From: Euclidia mi
Taxonomy: Eukaryota > Arthropoda > Insecta > Lepidoptera > Erebidae
Reading direction: 5' to 3'
Length of the DNA stretch: 64,000 nucleotides
Assembly: GCA_944739405.2 (NCBI GenBank)
Contig: OX123197.2
Span: 59,310,047-59,374,046, forward strand
Shown here: piece after piece, positions 40,767-52,664 of the stretch
Layout of the letters: each line of letters opens with the position of its first letter
How positions within the stretch are numbered: position 1 is the stretch's first letter
Notes under the pieces: model-generated
Databases searched by the model: none
Seen by the model: the letters and a program-made list of their open reading frames with translations, nothing else
Told to the model about the DNA's origin: nothing
Made by a program: the position numbers and the translations under genes

Positions 40767-43669
40767 CTTATCCTCATCTTTAGCAAATCTCCTTAATCAC
40801 TCACATGCTAGTTTATTATATAAAAAACTTAATATATTAATAGTCAGCTTCGCACTATGAGCAATCGCCTGTGCTCAAACAAGATGGCGTGCGTCAATTT
40901 GACGTTTAATCGCTTGTGGCGGGAACGCATTGGTCACCTGTCATTGCGGAAATACCACCTGGGCAGTGTTGTATGTCATGTACCTTTAGAAAATGCATAT
41001 CTTAAGACACAAACCAAGTTAAAATACCAATTTGTTAGGATTATATTGTATGGCTTGATCACTGAAATAAGTTGATGGGTACACCTGTGTTTTTCGTTCG
41101 GTTCTCTGCGTCAAAAACAGCAGTCTATAGTAATTCCTTCCAGAAATTTTAAGTAATACATTGACATCTACTGATATTGTTCCAGACAAGGAGTAAAGAG
41201 TGTTCACACGGTCGATATTTCAAGGTTACACGAGAAAGTAATAAGCTTCAAGCCTAAAAGATATCTTTGCCATGGACAAGCAAACTATTAACTACGTAGT
41301 TGCACCCTTTTCAAGGGCGTCTTGTAAGAAGTTTGAAATTTTAGTTTTTGTAAGTTAGTTTCTCTAAGCTTTGTGCTATCATAATATATTTCGTGTACGT
41401 CAGCTAAGAACACAAAGACACGTACCAAATCTTGCAAGCCTCAGGGAAAATCTGGCGGTCAGCAGATTCCCATCTCCAATGATAAGGTAAAACATTAAGC
41501 GTACGATTGGCGAAAAACCTTGTAAGTATTAGAAGGGATCATTTCCTGGCATTACACGCTCCATCTGAACTGACCTCTTTACTTTTGAGCGGAGGAACTA
41601 AGGGTCAATAAATACCTGGAGCTCTGAGTACTTATATGTTCTGCTAGAGTGAACAAGACACATGAAAGAAAGTAAGAAATGAAATAAGTGGTGTGAAGAA
41701 TTATGTGTCGCTTTGTTATTCATGAGGTCCGGAACTACTGAACCGATTTTAATAATTATTTTACAGGTATCAGCTACGTCCGTTTTCCAACTGCATTAAG
41801 GTTCTTTACCAGTGAACCCGTGTTTCTCTCTTAACTCTCCGAATTTGACCAAGATTTTCTACAGAGTGAACGTTTAGACTAGTGTCAAGATATTTGAAGA
41901 GTGTGATGTAACGATTGTTAAAGTTTATTGAATCTGAAACCGACGACCTCATTATTTGCATTAACTGCAATAATCAGAAATTGCCGAAAAGTGTAACGGT
42001 GAAAATATCGGCAATAAAGCGTGTGTGTTTACGGGTCATGGGTCACTGTAAAGCTGCGATTTTTCAGTGCTGCGGTTTCCGAAAGCGTGGTGCTTACACC
42101 ACGCTTTACTACTACTACTTTTCAATACAGGTTTAGACATAATATCTAAGTTATAATAGTGAAATCTAAGTGACAAGTAAATAACCAAGTGGGCAGCGTC
42201 GTTGCCGAGCTTGCACACTGCACCATAACCTCTAGGGTTCGCGTTTAGTACAGTTCGGGCTAGTAATAAGAGGAAAATATTTTTTTACTAGATCTCAATA
42301 ATAAAATTAATGATTACAAAATGTATTATTAATTTGCATACCATATCCAGGAGGTGTATTTGTGTTGCAGTGCTGTTGTAGTGAATGTGTATTGCTTCTA
42401 AATGGCAGAAATAGACTCATTTTGATTCAGTGAGTCAAACAAGACACTTCTATTTGAACGTGCTATAAATGCAACATGTCGTCATTATACAGGAAAAACA
42501 ATTTTATTTGATCCTCACATGAAACTAACATTACACTTAACCCTCGGCAACAAACGCACTCGGAAGAACTTATAAGAAAATTCTTAAAAAAGCGTTATCT
42601 GACCCACTCCTGAAACTAACGTGGAACGTCCCATAAAAACAATAAAACCGCCACAATTGCGCCAAAAACAATATTCGGCGGGACGAATGGGCCGAAAACG
42701 CCCGGTTAAGAGGTTGACCTTGCTCGTACTACTGGTTAGTTGTCCACGCGCGATTTGCGAGTATCGGTGAGGTAAAAAAATCCTTAGAAAATAATAAGTA
42801 AAGTTATTTGCAAAAATAAGCTGAAGGTTCCCTTGGTGTTCTAATATACAAGAGGCTGATTCAATTTAAGCAATCTTATGATTGATAGATTAGGAGAAAA
42901 AAGGTAATAACTACAAAAACAGAGGTTAGTTTGCATATTTTATTCAGATATTTAAAATACTTTTTTTAGGATTTGGCACGAAAAAGAAAATGCTTTATAT
43001 GATGTAGATTAGGACATATTTTTTTTGGATTTTTTTCTATAACAATTACGGAGAAAAACGGTTTTAATTTACCCCTAATGACGCCCAATTCACATAATTA
43101 TGTCCTCGCCTTAAGCCCTGAAATGTCCCCAAATGCCCCAAAACGGGCCATAGTGGGCCGTAACGCGTCGGTGGACAGCGGCACCATCAGCGCAACATGT
43201 CACGAGCTGTATAATAAAATGGCCGTGCTCCCCTGGGACACACCGCTGGTATGAATCGCCAACATGTTTTAATAAACTTGATAAAGGCTGCTTCGGAAAC
43301 TGAAAATTGTTATTGAGAGTTATGGATATGAATATAGGATATACGTTCTCCACCAATTTTACCCTGAGTAGTGCACCTTATTTTTATAGCACGCTCACAC
43401 TTCTAACTAAAGGTCCCATGGTTGTTGAAGTTCAAACATAAACTTAAACTCCGATTCGATCGACATGAGCCGGGGCCCACATAATAGTAAGTGGCTAATC
43501 GTAGCCGCCAGTAACGCCATCTAAACATCATTCGTGCTTTGCGAACCCTAAGGAATCCTTTAGAAAACGATCGAACGAAACGCAATAGTTGCTGGTTAAC
43601 AAAAGGAGCTGTTTAAAAAGCTCACAAATGTACATGTACAGCACTCTTGACAGGTTTGTATAAACTTGC
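40767..43669. other. Non-coding stretch
   Basis: No gene recognised. Small items: a dispersed remnant with GAACTACTGAACCGATTTTAA near 41731, and a perfect 11-bp hairpin (AAAGCGTGGTG, loop CTTA) at 42082-42107. Confidence 0.5.
42082..42107. repeat. Perfect 11-bp hairpin
   Basis: AAAGCGTGGTG at 42082-42092 pairs exactly with 42097-42107 around CTTA. Isolated, with no coding context. Confidence 0.8.
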
Positions 43670-43935
43670 GTTTTTAAGTTCTGGGCGTTGTCGCCTACGC
43701 CGACGAGTAGACGGATCGCCTGATAGTAAGTGAATATCGCCGCCCTTGGACACAAGCAACACCAGAGGAGTTGCAAGTGCCTTGCCGCCCTTTACGTTGA
43801 TAAAGTGATTGGTGGAGGAGTGGGATGAGGAAGAACGCATATGGGATGGGGACTCCGGCACTCTCACTCACTGTACTGTTACTTTACGTCAATATTCTGT
43901 GTGTGATATCATGCTGAAATCAGCAAGGTTCTACT
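43670..43935 (-). repeat. Repeat D copy, reverse strand
   Basis: Inverted relative of 1254-1560 and 50205-50495, with the shared landmarks GGCGATCCGTCTACTCG, GGTGTTGCTTGTGTCC and GCCGGAGTCCCCATCCC. Confidence 0.65.
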
Positions 43936-45084
43936 TCCTATAATCTATGTTCACCTAATCACACCAACTGAGTGTCCCAAACCACATCGTGTATATTTTT
44001 ACGACAGCCCCCGATATTATTAAGATGATATCCAGCGGGTTCATAACAAACAAATAATAATTCATAGCTGTTACGTGCCAGTAATGTAATGCACAGGAAA
44101 CGGTCGTGGGAAACGGATCGAGATTCTTCAGATTATCTATATTTAATATTATAAAGCTGAAAGGTTGTTTGTTTGTTTGCTTGAATGCGCTATTCTCAGG
44201 AACTAAACAGTAGGCCTAAAAAACGTGGGTGTAACCGCGGTCTCATCTAGTACATTATAAGGAATAAGAAAAGCTGTTACTCTCACTCTACTCGACCTTA
44301 TATGTACCTTCTATTTACTTCGAATGCGACCTGCTATTTAGATATACAGCTATTGTGTTAAATTTTGGGGTCAGGACGTTTTAAGGCAGCTTTTTTTAAG
44401 AACTTAGTTTACTGAACCAAGACTATATTGAATCCACGTCATCAGTTGTATGATTTATTGAATTCGATAACTAGATCGCAAAAAAGAATTCAACACAAAC
44501 TAATTTATATAACTTTTATTTCATAGTTTAGTTAACTTTATCAACTGATAGGAAAGTTTATAAATAAGTTGGATAATCTATGAAAGTCTCCAGTAGCGAT
44601 TTAAACCTTTGCCTTGGGTTCTGGGGTCCGGTACAACGCCTCTACTTCACTCAATTGTCGGCATCCTTAGTGGTAAGTCCATTGGCGCACATAATTATTA
44701 CCTCTTACGACGTCAAGCCAGCGTTTCTTAGACCTTCCCCGTTTACCGAAGCTGGTGGCGGGCACAGCAAAACATTTGTTTCCCACTTAACATGCCAGTT
44801 GTCGTAAGACGTAGAGCCACCTCGTGAAAAACATAGACATTGAATAATATGTATATGCCATACCGGCGAGAAAAGTAGCTATTCTCCCCGGTATGGCATA
44901 TACAATACCACTAATGATTTGCATATTTGGGTAGCATGTTTACAAGAGACGGAAGATGTGAAGGAAATATTGAAAGGAGAGTGACTGCTCGGAACTCGGA
45001 ACAACGCGGTTCATAATGGTGTACTTGTGCCTACGCTGATGTATGGTAGTGAATGATGGGTATGGCAGAAAAAGCATGAAAGCA
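43936..45084. other. Non-coding stretch with a hairpin
   Basis: No gene. A remnant with GGTTGTTTGTTTGTTTGC and CTCAGGAACTAA near 44163-44210 belongs to a dispersed Lepidoptera-type repeat. 44580-44807 is open on the + strand but unrecognised. Confidence 0.5.
44851..44903. repeat. Long hairpin, 16 + 5 bp stem
   Basis: GTATATGCCATACCGG (44851-44866) is the exact inverse of 44888-44903. After one C/C mismatch a further GAGAA/TTCTC pair closes, leaving a 9-base loop. Likely a tiny fold-back element or the remains of a MITE. Confidence 0.85.
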
Positions 45085-45284
45085 GTATTCATCATAGTCA
45101 TCGGCCCTGTATATATACTGTCCCACTGCTGGACATGGACCTGTTCTAACTGGGAGAAGGGTAAGGCCATAATCCACCACGCTGGCCAAGTGCGGGTTGG
45201 CGGACTTCACAAGTCTTTCAAGAACATTATAGAGAGCTCTCAGACAGGTTTCCTCACGATGTTTTCCTTCACCGTTTAGCAAGC
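45085..45284. repeat. Conserved Lepidoptera-type repeat (LINE 3' region)
   Basis: Contains CCACTGCTGGACATGGAC, CCACCACGCTGGCC, GTGCGGGTTGGCGGACTTCA, CATTATAGAGAGCTCTCAGAC and TTTCCTCACGATGTTTTCC, a combination seen widely in Lepidoptera repeats. The family name is uncertain. It runs directly into a SINE C head. Confidence 0.65.
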
Positions 45285-45415
45285 GACAATAATTAACAAT
45301 TTAATACGCCCATAACTTCGAAAAGTCATTGGTGCGTGCCGTGGATTTGAACCCGAGACCCTCTGCGTAGCAGCCCGTCGGTCTCTCCACTAGGCTCCGC
45401 TAGGCTTTTACTTAT
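45285..45415 (-). mobile_element. SINE family C head fragment
   Basis: Inverse of the C head and first body part (CACGGCACGCACCAATGAC, GTTATGGGCGTATTAAATTG). The fragment ends where the repeat at 45085 begins. Confidence 0.65.
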
Positions 45416-45547
45416 AAAATGTTGAATAATGAGTTAGAAATATTGCAATCTGTGTTAGTATAGTGTTCCTACTGCGTTGTGTTAATTCAAATTGTTGCTA
45501 AAGATGGTAAAAATGAAGTTATCTGTTTTATTTAATATTTTATTTAG

Positions 45548-45915
45548 TAAGGCAGCGATAGCCGAGTGGAGATACCAATAGACTGCCATGCAGAGGGAAT
45601 CCACGGCGCGCATCAATGACTTTTCGCAGTTATGTGTGTTTTGAATTGTGAATTATCGCTTGCCCCGAGCCTCGGAGAACACGTTAAGCCGTCGGTCCCG
45701 GTTGTCATGAAGATTTTTGACAGTCGTCATAGGACGTCAGTACCTTCTATATAAACTGACACTAGTCTTAACCATCGAATATCGCTATCCCTTCGGGTTG
45801 CGGAGCTCAGACAGGCAGTCACTTTGTGGAAAAGCTAATATTCAGCTAAATCCGGTTAAACTAGTAAGCGGACCCCAGGTTGTAACTAGGATAACGCTAG
45901 GAGGATGATGATGGA
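45548..45915 (+). mobile_element. SINE family C copy
   Basis: Starts AAGGCAGCGATAGCCGAGTGG and ends GATAACGCTAGGAGGATGATGATGG. It has a small deletion after the head, removing most of box B. The GATGATG tail is clear. Confidence 0.8.
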
Positions 45916-45919
45916 TAAA

Positions 45920-46775
45920 ATTGTGAGTAAATAGGACTATTTTACCTACTATACCATGCTGGCCAGGTGGGTTGATATAGGATTTAATGTCGAGTTTTCC
46001 TTCTCTTCCCAAAGACGCCAGTTGCTTCGTGTATTTTATTGAATGGAATGGTGTAGTGTACTCTTTGTATTCACCACACGAAAATAATTTTTTTACTAAC
46101 CCACAATTGTCTTACTTATGTATATTAATTTCTTAATACCCATCATATGATTGCTTCATCGTCAACATCATGATCAGTCTGCCTTAGACCACTGCTAGAT
46201 ATAGGGCTCTCAACTGGCACGCCATTAATATGATTGCAAAAATGTGAAATAGTTTAAAAAAATAGTATTTCACCATCAGTTATATCAAGAAAAATACGCA
46301 ACAGACAATTATGCTATAAACAGTAAATCTCTGCTTTTCCTTTCGCCGAGATCGGTGTGAAGATCTGTCACGTGTACAAATTCCACGAGTAAAGTTAACA
46401 TGATTACGTCAAGTGACAGATATCACAGAAAATTCAAGTAAACCGTAAAAAAAATTGAAACTTTATTATTATCCCACGTCCTTAAGTTGATTTAATAGGT
46501 TTAAAGCGTTTAAAGCATCTTTTTCTCTTTCATTCTTGTTGTACCTTGTAAGGATACGATTGAAGATGCTTATAGAAGTTTATTTATTTCTAAGTCAACT
46601 CTTTCCACAACTATTATAAATGTGAAAGCTTGTAAGAATGTATGGATAATTGTACTCTTTCACGCAAATTTCTAAACTGATTTTGATGAAACTTGCTGTA
46701 ATTTAGTTTATGCCTCATAATAGTAGCTTTGGTCCGTATAAGCGACCCCGAGGCAGATAAAGCTTTGGCCAAACG
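45920..46775 (+). repeat. Repeat block, uninterrupted copy
   Basis: This block is collinear with the pieces of 50150-57610 (landmarks GTGAGTAAATAGGACTATTT, ACCATGCTGG, GGATTTAATGTCGAG, ATGCTATAAACAGTAAATCT, TTAACATGATTACGTCAAG, TTGTAAGGATACGATT, GAAAGCTTGTAAG, TTTTGATGAAACTT). It has none of the insertions of that copy and therefore serves as an empty-site reference. It is either an old dispersed element or one half of a segmental duplication. Confidence 0.7.
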
Positions 46776-46864
46776 TTAGTAGGAAATAGATCTCTATTGC
46801 ATCTGTCATTGTAATACAAAAGCATTAAAATTTCTATAATCTACACAAATTGAAATAGTCAATG

Positions 46865-47110
46865 CGACAGCGTTAGCCTAGTGGAGATACCAATAAATAG
46901 CCATGCATGAGGTATCGAAGTTATGTGCAAATTCAATTGTTAATTGTACCAACTTTAGGTATGGACGTCAGACGGCAGTCACCCTGTGTAAAAGTTGTCA
47001 TTCTGTCATACGAGTACTTTATCTGGTTAGACTAGTAAAGCGATCGTCGTGCTCTAAGGCAGGTAAATCTTGAATGCGACCGGCATAACGCTACGGAGAC
47101 GATATCTTAG
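46865..47110 (+). mobile_element. SINE family C, shortened copy
   Basis: Head CAGCGTTAGCCTAGTGGAGA, a compressed body, and an end near CATAACGCTACGGAGACGAT. Most of the middle is deleted. Confidence 0.6.
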
Positions 47111-47721
47111 AATAGTCAATGGTGCATACAGTAGCGTCGATTCAGAGACATATCATAGGCATCTGTGGAATCTCTCCTCAAGACCATTGATGCATTTATA
47201 CAAAAAATATTTTTATCTCGCACAAATGTCTATTAATTGCTTATCCATTCCACATTAGCTTTTCAATTTCAAGTACTATTCGACACAAGAATGTTCATAT
47301 ATCGTGGCTTGACGGTTTGAAATATATATATTCGTCTGAATCTAGCTCCTATATTCGAGCACCATTGAAGCATTAATGTTTTATAGTGTAATATTTGTGC
47401 GCGGATACCGCAGACATGCACAAGATTTATGACGTCAAACATCAACTCAAAAATATGTTCTTGCGATTGGTGATCCGTAGAGAAATTGAGAAATTTGGCT
47501 GTAAATTTACTCGAGGGACTAATCTAAACACATAAATTGTTAACGATTTAACTATGTTAAAAAGCCAATATGATAAAAAAAAACTTTTTATTTTTATAAA
47601 TCAGTGACGACATCCGACGCAACTCAGTTGAAACGCCGGGTATTAAATAATTACACGAAAGCTTAAAATTTTAAGTAGTAAAATCTTTTATTTATACCAT
47701 AAAATTTAAAATGTTATACAA
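47111..47721. other. No gene seen
   Basis: Non-coding, AT-rich. Confidence 0.5.
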
Positions 47722-48046
47722 TCATCATCATCAACCTCTTAGTGTTATCCCAGTTACAACCTGGCGTCCCCTTATTTGGTTTGATCGGATTTGGCTGAAT
47801 TGAATTTGGCTTTTCCGCAGAGCCACTGCCTGACTGACCTCCAACATATAATTATAACGACTATCAAAGATCTTCAGGACAACCGGAACCGATGGCTTAA
47901 CGTGCTCTCTCAAACGCACGGGGCAAGCGATAATTAACAATTTAATACGCACATAACTCCAAAAAGTCAGTGGTTCGCGTGGATTCGAACCCGATTCCCT
48001 CTGCGTGGCAGTCTGTTTGAACCCCCACTAGGCTATCGCTGCCTTA
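47722..48046 (-). mobile_element. SINE family C copy, reverse strand
   Basis: Begins with CATCATCATCAACCTC (the tail, reversed) and ends with CTAGGCTATCGCTGCC (the head, reversed). The box B sequence reads GGGTTCGAATCC on the - strand. Confidence 0.8.
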
Positions 48047-48832
48047 TTAAATTCTATACAACCAATTCAATAATATATTTAGCTACAAAAACACACAAAC
48101 TTACAGGTAAAGCAATGCTTCACATCGGCGCAACACAGTTTCCAATTACCTTTTCGACCCTAAAAACTCAACACCAAATTGCCACGCATACACAGCACTT
48201 ACAATACAAACAGTTCGCGCCTGCCACATTTTTTTGTTCTCATATATCCCGCGCAGTAAATGGCGCGGAAAATGATTTTGTAATTGAATACCAGTCGGAT
48301 TTATTTTTATTTATATGCTATATGCATGCTGTAGTTGGTTCGAAATGTTCCAATGTCCAGCCAGATAATGTTTACGTAGTCCGTTGGTGAGGCTTTCGCG
48401 GGTTGTTTTTTTAACGGAATAGGTTTTGATCGGTGTTTATTTTCGGATTGTGCGTGTCTTTATTTATCGATGCACGGCAGTGTAAATGTTTGCTGGAAGT
48501 GCTTTGAATTTTGTGTTTCACTGTATATTTTGAAGGTCAGTGTTACCTAGTTTGGTAGTTTTTATTTGAATGTACAAAAGATTGTTTAGTGACGACTGTG
48601 ACTGCTACACCCGAGTTTTTGAGTTCGATTCCCATCGAAACAAAGCTTGTCTTGACGAGTACGATACATTTTTCTCTTGGCGTCTAATTTGTCACAATGT
48701 ATGTGTATATAGAAATAATATAAGCGTGTTAATTAATATTATTTACCACTGTATGGAAGTTTGCTAATAGAAAAGATATGTATGTACTTAGAAAATTAGA
48801 TTTAGATTTTTTTTTACCCATTACACAAATAG
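48047..48832. other. No gene seen
   Basis: A + frame at 48115-48390 is open for 91 codons without a recognised domain. Confidence 0.45.
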
Positions 48833-48975
48833 CGTAGTGGTTTAAGTGATCGTGTCTCCGTTCAGATTTGCGCCGAGTATCGTGAGTTCGATCCCCACAC
48901 GAAAAAATCTTTGTCTGATTCACAAATTGTTGTTTCGAATCTCGGTGTCCCTTGTGTCTGTTCACTTGATTTTTG
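48833..48975 (+). mobile_element. SINE family A copy
   Basis: Head ATAGCGTAGTGGTTTAAGTG, box B GAGTTCGATCCCC and the tail TTGTTGTTTCGAATCTCGG shared with the copy at 425-670. Confidence 0.65.
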
Positions 48976-49464
48976 TAAAATCCTATTTCTCATAGTGCGG
49001 TGTTTGAAGATCTAAGGTCACAATGGTCTTAGGTGATTGTAAGACCATAGTGTTATGACAATATGAAATGAGGTGAAGGCTCGAGTAAATAATATCAATG
49101 AATTACACAATACATTTTACTGTTAAATAAACAAGTATATGTACTTATGTGCAGTTATAAGTTTCCTAAAAGAAAAACATGTAATTAATTACATGTTATA
49201 TTAACGCAAACGAGCTCGTCAAACAAGTTGTCAATAAATTGAAAATGTTTAAAATAGTACACAAACCCCTACTTAAGGTGTTCATATTACACATTGAATA
49301 CCTGGCAACCGACCGTCATAAGCCATACTCCTAATTATCTAAAATAATACTACTCAAATCCATTCTCAAACTTATGCCTACGGGCTTTCAACGTTGAACG
49401 GTGACGTAAAACCTTCTCGTAATCTTTAATGAATAATTTAACAATTTCAAAATGGCTCGATCAA
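48976..49464. other. No gene seen
   Basis: AT-rich non-coding sequence. Confidence 0.5.
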
Positions 49465-49727
49465 TTCCTGCAATAAGTCCTTGTCCGTGTGGTGACGGAT
49501 TAAGAATACGAATTGTCACCACCCCATATCATCTCATGGGTGTCATAAGAGCCGACGGAGGGAGCATATTATGCAGAGAACAGCACTGTAAGAGAAGGAA
49601 AACTTGATACAAACCCTATACCAACCCGCTTGCCCAGCGTGGTATACTAGTCCAATTCCTTCTTTCAAAGAAGAGGCCTAGTCCAGCAGTGGACTATTCA
49701 AGGCTGATGATGATGATGATGATGAAG
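49465..49727 (+). mobile_element. 3' end of an RTE-clade LINE
   Basis: Contains ACCCGCTTGCCCAGCGTGG, AGAGGCCTAGTCCAGCAGTG and GGACTATTCAAGGC, followed by a GATGATGATGATGATGATG tail. This combination is the usual 3' UTR of RTE elements in Lepidoptera. The coding part is missing. Confidence 0.75.
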
Positions 49728-50149
49728 TCCTACAAGAAGGTTTTGGGGTAAACAAGTGACACATGGGTTGGTACATGACTGTTGGTAGTAATATACGAAT
49801 AACTGTATCTTCGTAGATTGTAGAGGTAGGAAAATTTGTCAAGATCATGACATAGTTTGTATAATAATATATTCTTACATAAAATAATATATGTTGTGCA
49901 CAGTCTCTTATTTTTAGAGGAAAACAATGATGGTGTGTATTGTATTAAATTGTTTCATCGTTACAGCCTTTCATCAGTCCGCCGCTGAACTTATTTAAGA
50001 CTCACCTAATTTGGGTCAGTATCTCTTTGAAAGCCTGGAACGGGGATCCACGCGAGACACAATAGCTTTTTAATTGTGTCTGGCATTCCGGCGTACAAGA
50101 GATATAGAATTATGACTAAATGTTTATTTATTAAAATTATTGTATAATT
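49728..50149. other. No gene seen
   Basis: AT-rich non-coding sequence. Confidence 0.45.
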
Positions 50150-50204
50150 AATTGTGAGTTAATAGGACTATTTGACCAACTTAGTCAGGTAATAAGGTAG
50201 TAGA

Positions 50205-50495
50205 GCCTTGCTGATTTCAGCGTGAATGGGCCAGCTCAACCGGCGGTACTACCCTCTCACTGAAAATCCGTGTAAAGTAACAGTACCTAAGCTGTTGCGT
50301 TTGGTTCGGTGAGTGAGAGTTCCGGAGGCCCTATCCCCTATATCTTCTCCCTCATCCCACTCCTCATCCTATCCCTTTTCCCAACCCCAAGGGGCAACAA
50401 CGCACTTCTGACTCCTGTGGTGTTGCTTGTGTCCATGGGCGGCGGTAATTGGCGCTCCGTCTGCTCGTTTGCCGCCTATTACTATTTAAAAAAAA
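50205..50495 (+). repeat. Repeat D copy inserted in the repeat block
   Basis: Same landmarks as 1254-1560 (GCCTTGCTGATTTCAGC, GGAGGCCCTATCCCC, GTTTGCCGCCTATTACTAT and poly-A). The uninterrupted block (near 45940-45955) shows that it is an insertion. Confidence 0.75.
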
Positions 50496-50940
50496 ACTAT
50501 ACCATGCTGGGCAGGTAGGTTGATATAGGATTTAATGTCGAGTTAAAAGACGCCAGTTGCTTCGTGTTTTTTCCTGAGTAACCTTTTACAAGACCAACTA
50601 AATGAAATGGGATAGAGACACTTTGTTTTCACTACACGGAAATAATTTTTTTACTTGCCTCGAGTTATCTTATTTATGTATTAATTTATCTCGATACATA
50701 AATATTACGATTGCATCATCCTTAACATCATGATCACTCTGCTACAGTCCACTGCTAGATATATGCCTCTCCAATAGCACGCCTCTAAGATGATTGCAAA
50801 CCAATATAAAATTATTGTTTAATAGTGTTCTAAAGTATTTTATCCACCAAACCTGAAAAGAGATGCAATAGCACAATTCTGCTATAAACAGTAAATCTCT
50901 ACTTAGACCTTCGCAGATATCTGCGTGTTGATACAACAAT

Positions 50941-51423
50941 GTGACGCACACGGTCGGGCTCGTAGCGAAGAAGCTAGGTGTGGAGCTCGATGCACGTGAC
51001 ATTGTTTTCGCCGAACGGGTGGGCCCAAAAGTAGATGCAGTGGGGCCGGCAGCACAAGGACGTGAAGGGGGAGTGACAGAGGTGCGGCGTGGACGCCGGA
51101 TTGTGGTGCGCCTGGCGCGTCGCGTCGCGCGGGACGAACTACTACGTGCGGCGCGGGTGAGGCGTGGCGCTACTTCGGCGGATCTCGGTTTCGCTGCTCC
51201 TCCTCGGCGGTTTTATATTAATGAGCGCCTTACTAGACCGAATAGGCAATTGTTATACCGAGCCAGGCAGATTGCAGCGAAGATCGGATGGAAATTTGCA
51301 TGGACTAGGCGAGGTCGAGTTTTAATCAGGCAAGGAGACGGTACAAAAATACACGCTGTACGTACCGAGAGGGACTTGGAACGTGTTTTTGGTCCTGAAG
51401 CTTTGGTGGACAATAAATCGTAG
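50941..51423 (+). pseudogene. ORF1 protein C-terminal part
   Basis: 160 codons, starting where the element is truncated, so the first Met is not original. It contains GLVAKKLGVELDARDIVFAE, an arginine-rich RRGRRIVVRLARRVARDELL, and RRFYINERLTRPNRQLLYRAR with WKFAWTRRGRVLIR. This is the RNA-binding end of ORF1 proteins found in insect CR1/Jockey-related LINEs. GC content here is clearly higher than in the ORF2 part. Confidence 0.7.
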
Positions 51424-51953
51424 GAAATGGCTTTTCAATGTTCATATAATTAAGATGCTATTTTTTTGGTGTTGTTCTTTGAATAGGATCAAATTAAATG
51501 ATCTTTGAACCACATGCCAACCTGGAATAATGCACTGACTGACTGAAACACTGACTGTAAAAATCAACAAATGTCACCCGCATGTTGACAGCTATAAAGT
51601 AGTCTCTAATTACTCGATCGGCTTTATCGTATATGAAAAATGTGATGAAAAACTAGATTATATGAGAATCCTCTATAACACGTCGTTAACTAAATACGTA
51701 CTTAATATATATGCTTATGATGCAGGAAGGGTGAGGTTAACATGCAAGGTGAAATCTATGGGAGGTTTTGTAGGGAGTACGGTAAAGGTATTGTATGTTG
51801 ATTTGCATAATAGAGAAGCCGAATACTTAATATCAACAAACTTATACCTGATAGAAAGCTCGAATCTGTTTCGGTTACAAAGTGAGAAAGCGTATGGCTG
51901 TGACACGTTATTTGTTGCCATACAGTTCTGCCTTTTGACTACTATATATTTAT
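51424..51953. other. Spacer between ORF1 and ORF2
   Basis: AT-rich sequence without a recognised protein domain. An open + frame at 51662-51979 overlaps the start of ORF2 but resembles nothing I know. Confidence 0.45.
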
Positions 51954-52664
51954 TTGAATCAAATCACAATGATAAATAAAAAATGTCTTAAGTTTGGTTT
52001 ATTTAATGTGGGATCATTAGGGACTAAGCACGACGAATTTCTTGTAGCCATGGACACTCACTCTGTGGACATAATGGCCATTAATGAGACCTGGTTAAGA
52101 AAAGGTGAGGAAGGAAAAGCCCCAGTCATGCCGGGATACAGACTCAGGCATATGCCCAGATCCATATGTGTTCGTGGGGGCAGAGGAGGTGGAGTAGAGT
52201 TCTATATAAAATCAGGTATAAATGTTAGGACTCAGTCACACAAGGTACACCATGAAGTGCAGGAGTTTTGGCTATCTTTAACAATCATGAGTAAAAAAAT
52301 TTTGATTGGAACTGCTTATAGGCCACCCTGGCTGTCTGTTGATACTTTTTTTGAGGGTTTGACCGATAGCATCTCTGCGTTGGCTCCTTATGATTATATT
52401 CTGCTTTTGGGAGACTGGAATATCAATGTGCTGGATGTAAACCGCATTAACTCAAAAAAATTACAACACTTCCTCAACTACACAAGTATGCATCAAAAAG
52501 TAGTTACGCCAACCCATTTTTCTGAGCAAAGTAGTACCCTTGTAGACCTAATATGCACTGACCTGAAAGTACAGAATATCCGGGTTGATCATATACCTGA
52601 GCTTGGCCAGCACTCCATTGTGACATGTGATACAGAGTTAAAAAAAACAAAAAATGAAGCCTAG
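51954..52664 (+). pseudogene. LINE ORF2: apurinic-like endonuclease
   Basis: Nicks target DNA so that the RT can prime. The motifs are FNVGSLGTKHDE, INETWL (the Glu of the active site), YRPPW and LLGDWNINV, with HSIVTCD near the end (His-Asp). The frame leaves at a run of eight A near 52637-52644, just before the RT frame starts, so a slippage-type frameshift separates the two. Confidence 0.85.

Noticed and set aside
43105..43116. Second copy of the TTAA element at 43 kb
   Set aside because: Only one 12-bp end motif is present and no inverted partner is found nearby; mentioned as a possible relict only.
50941..50943. ATG as the true start of ORF1
   Set aside because: It coincides with the truncation/insertion border, so the real start has been lost.
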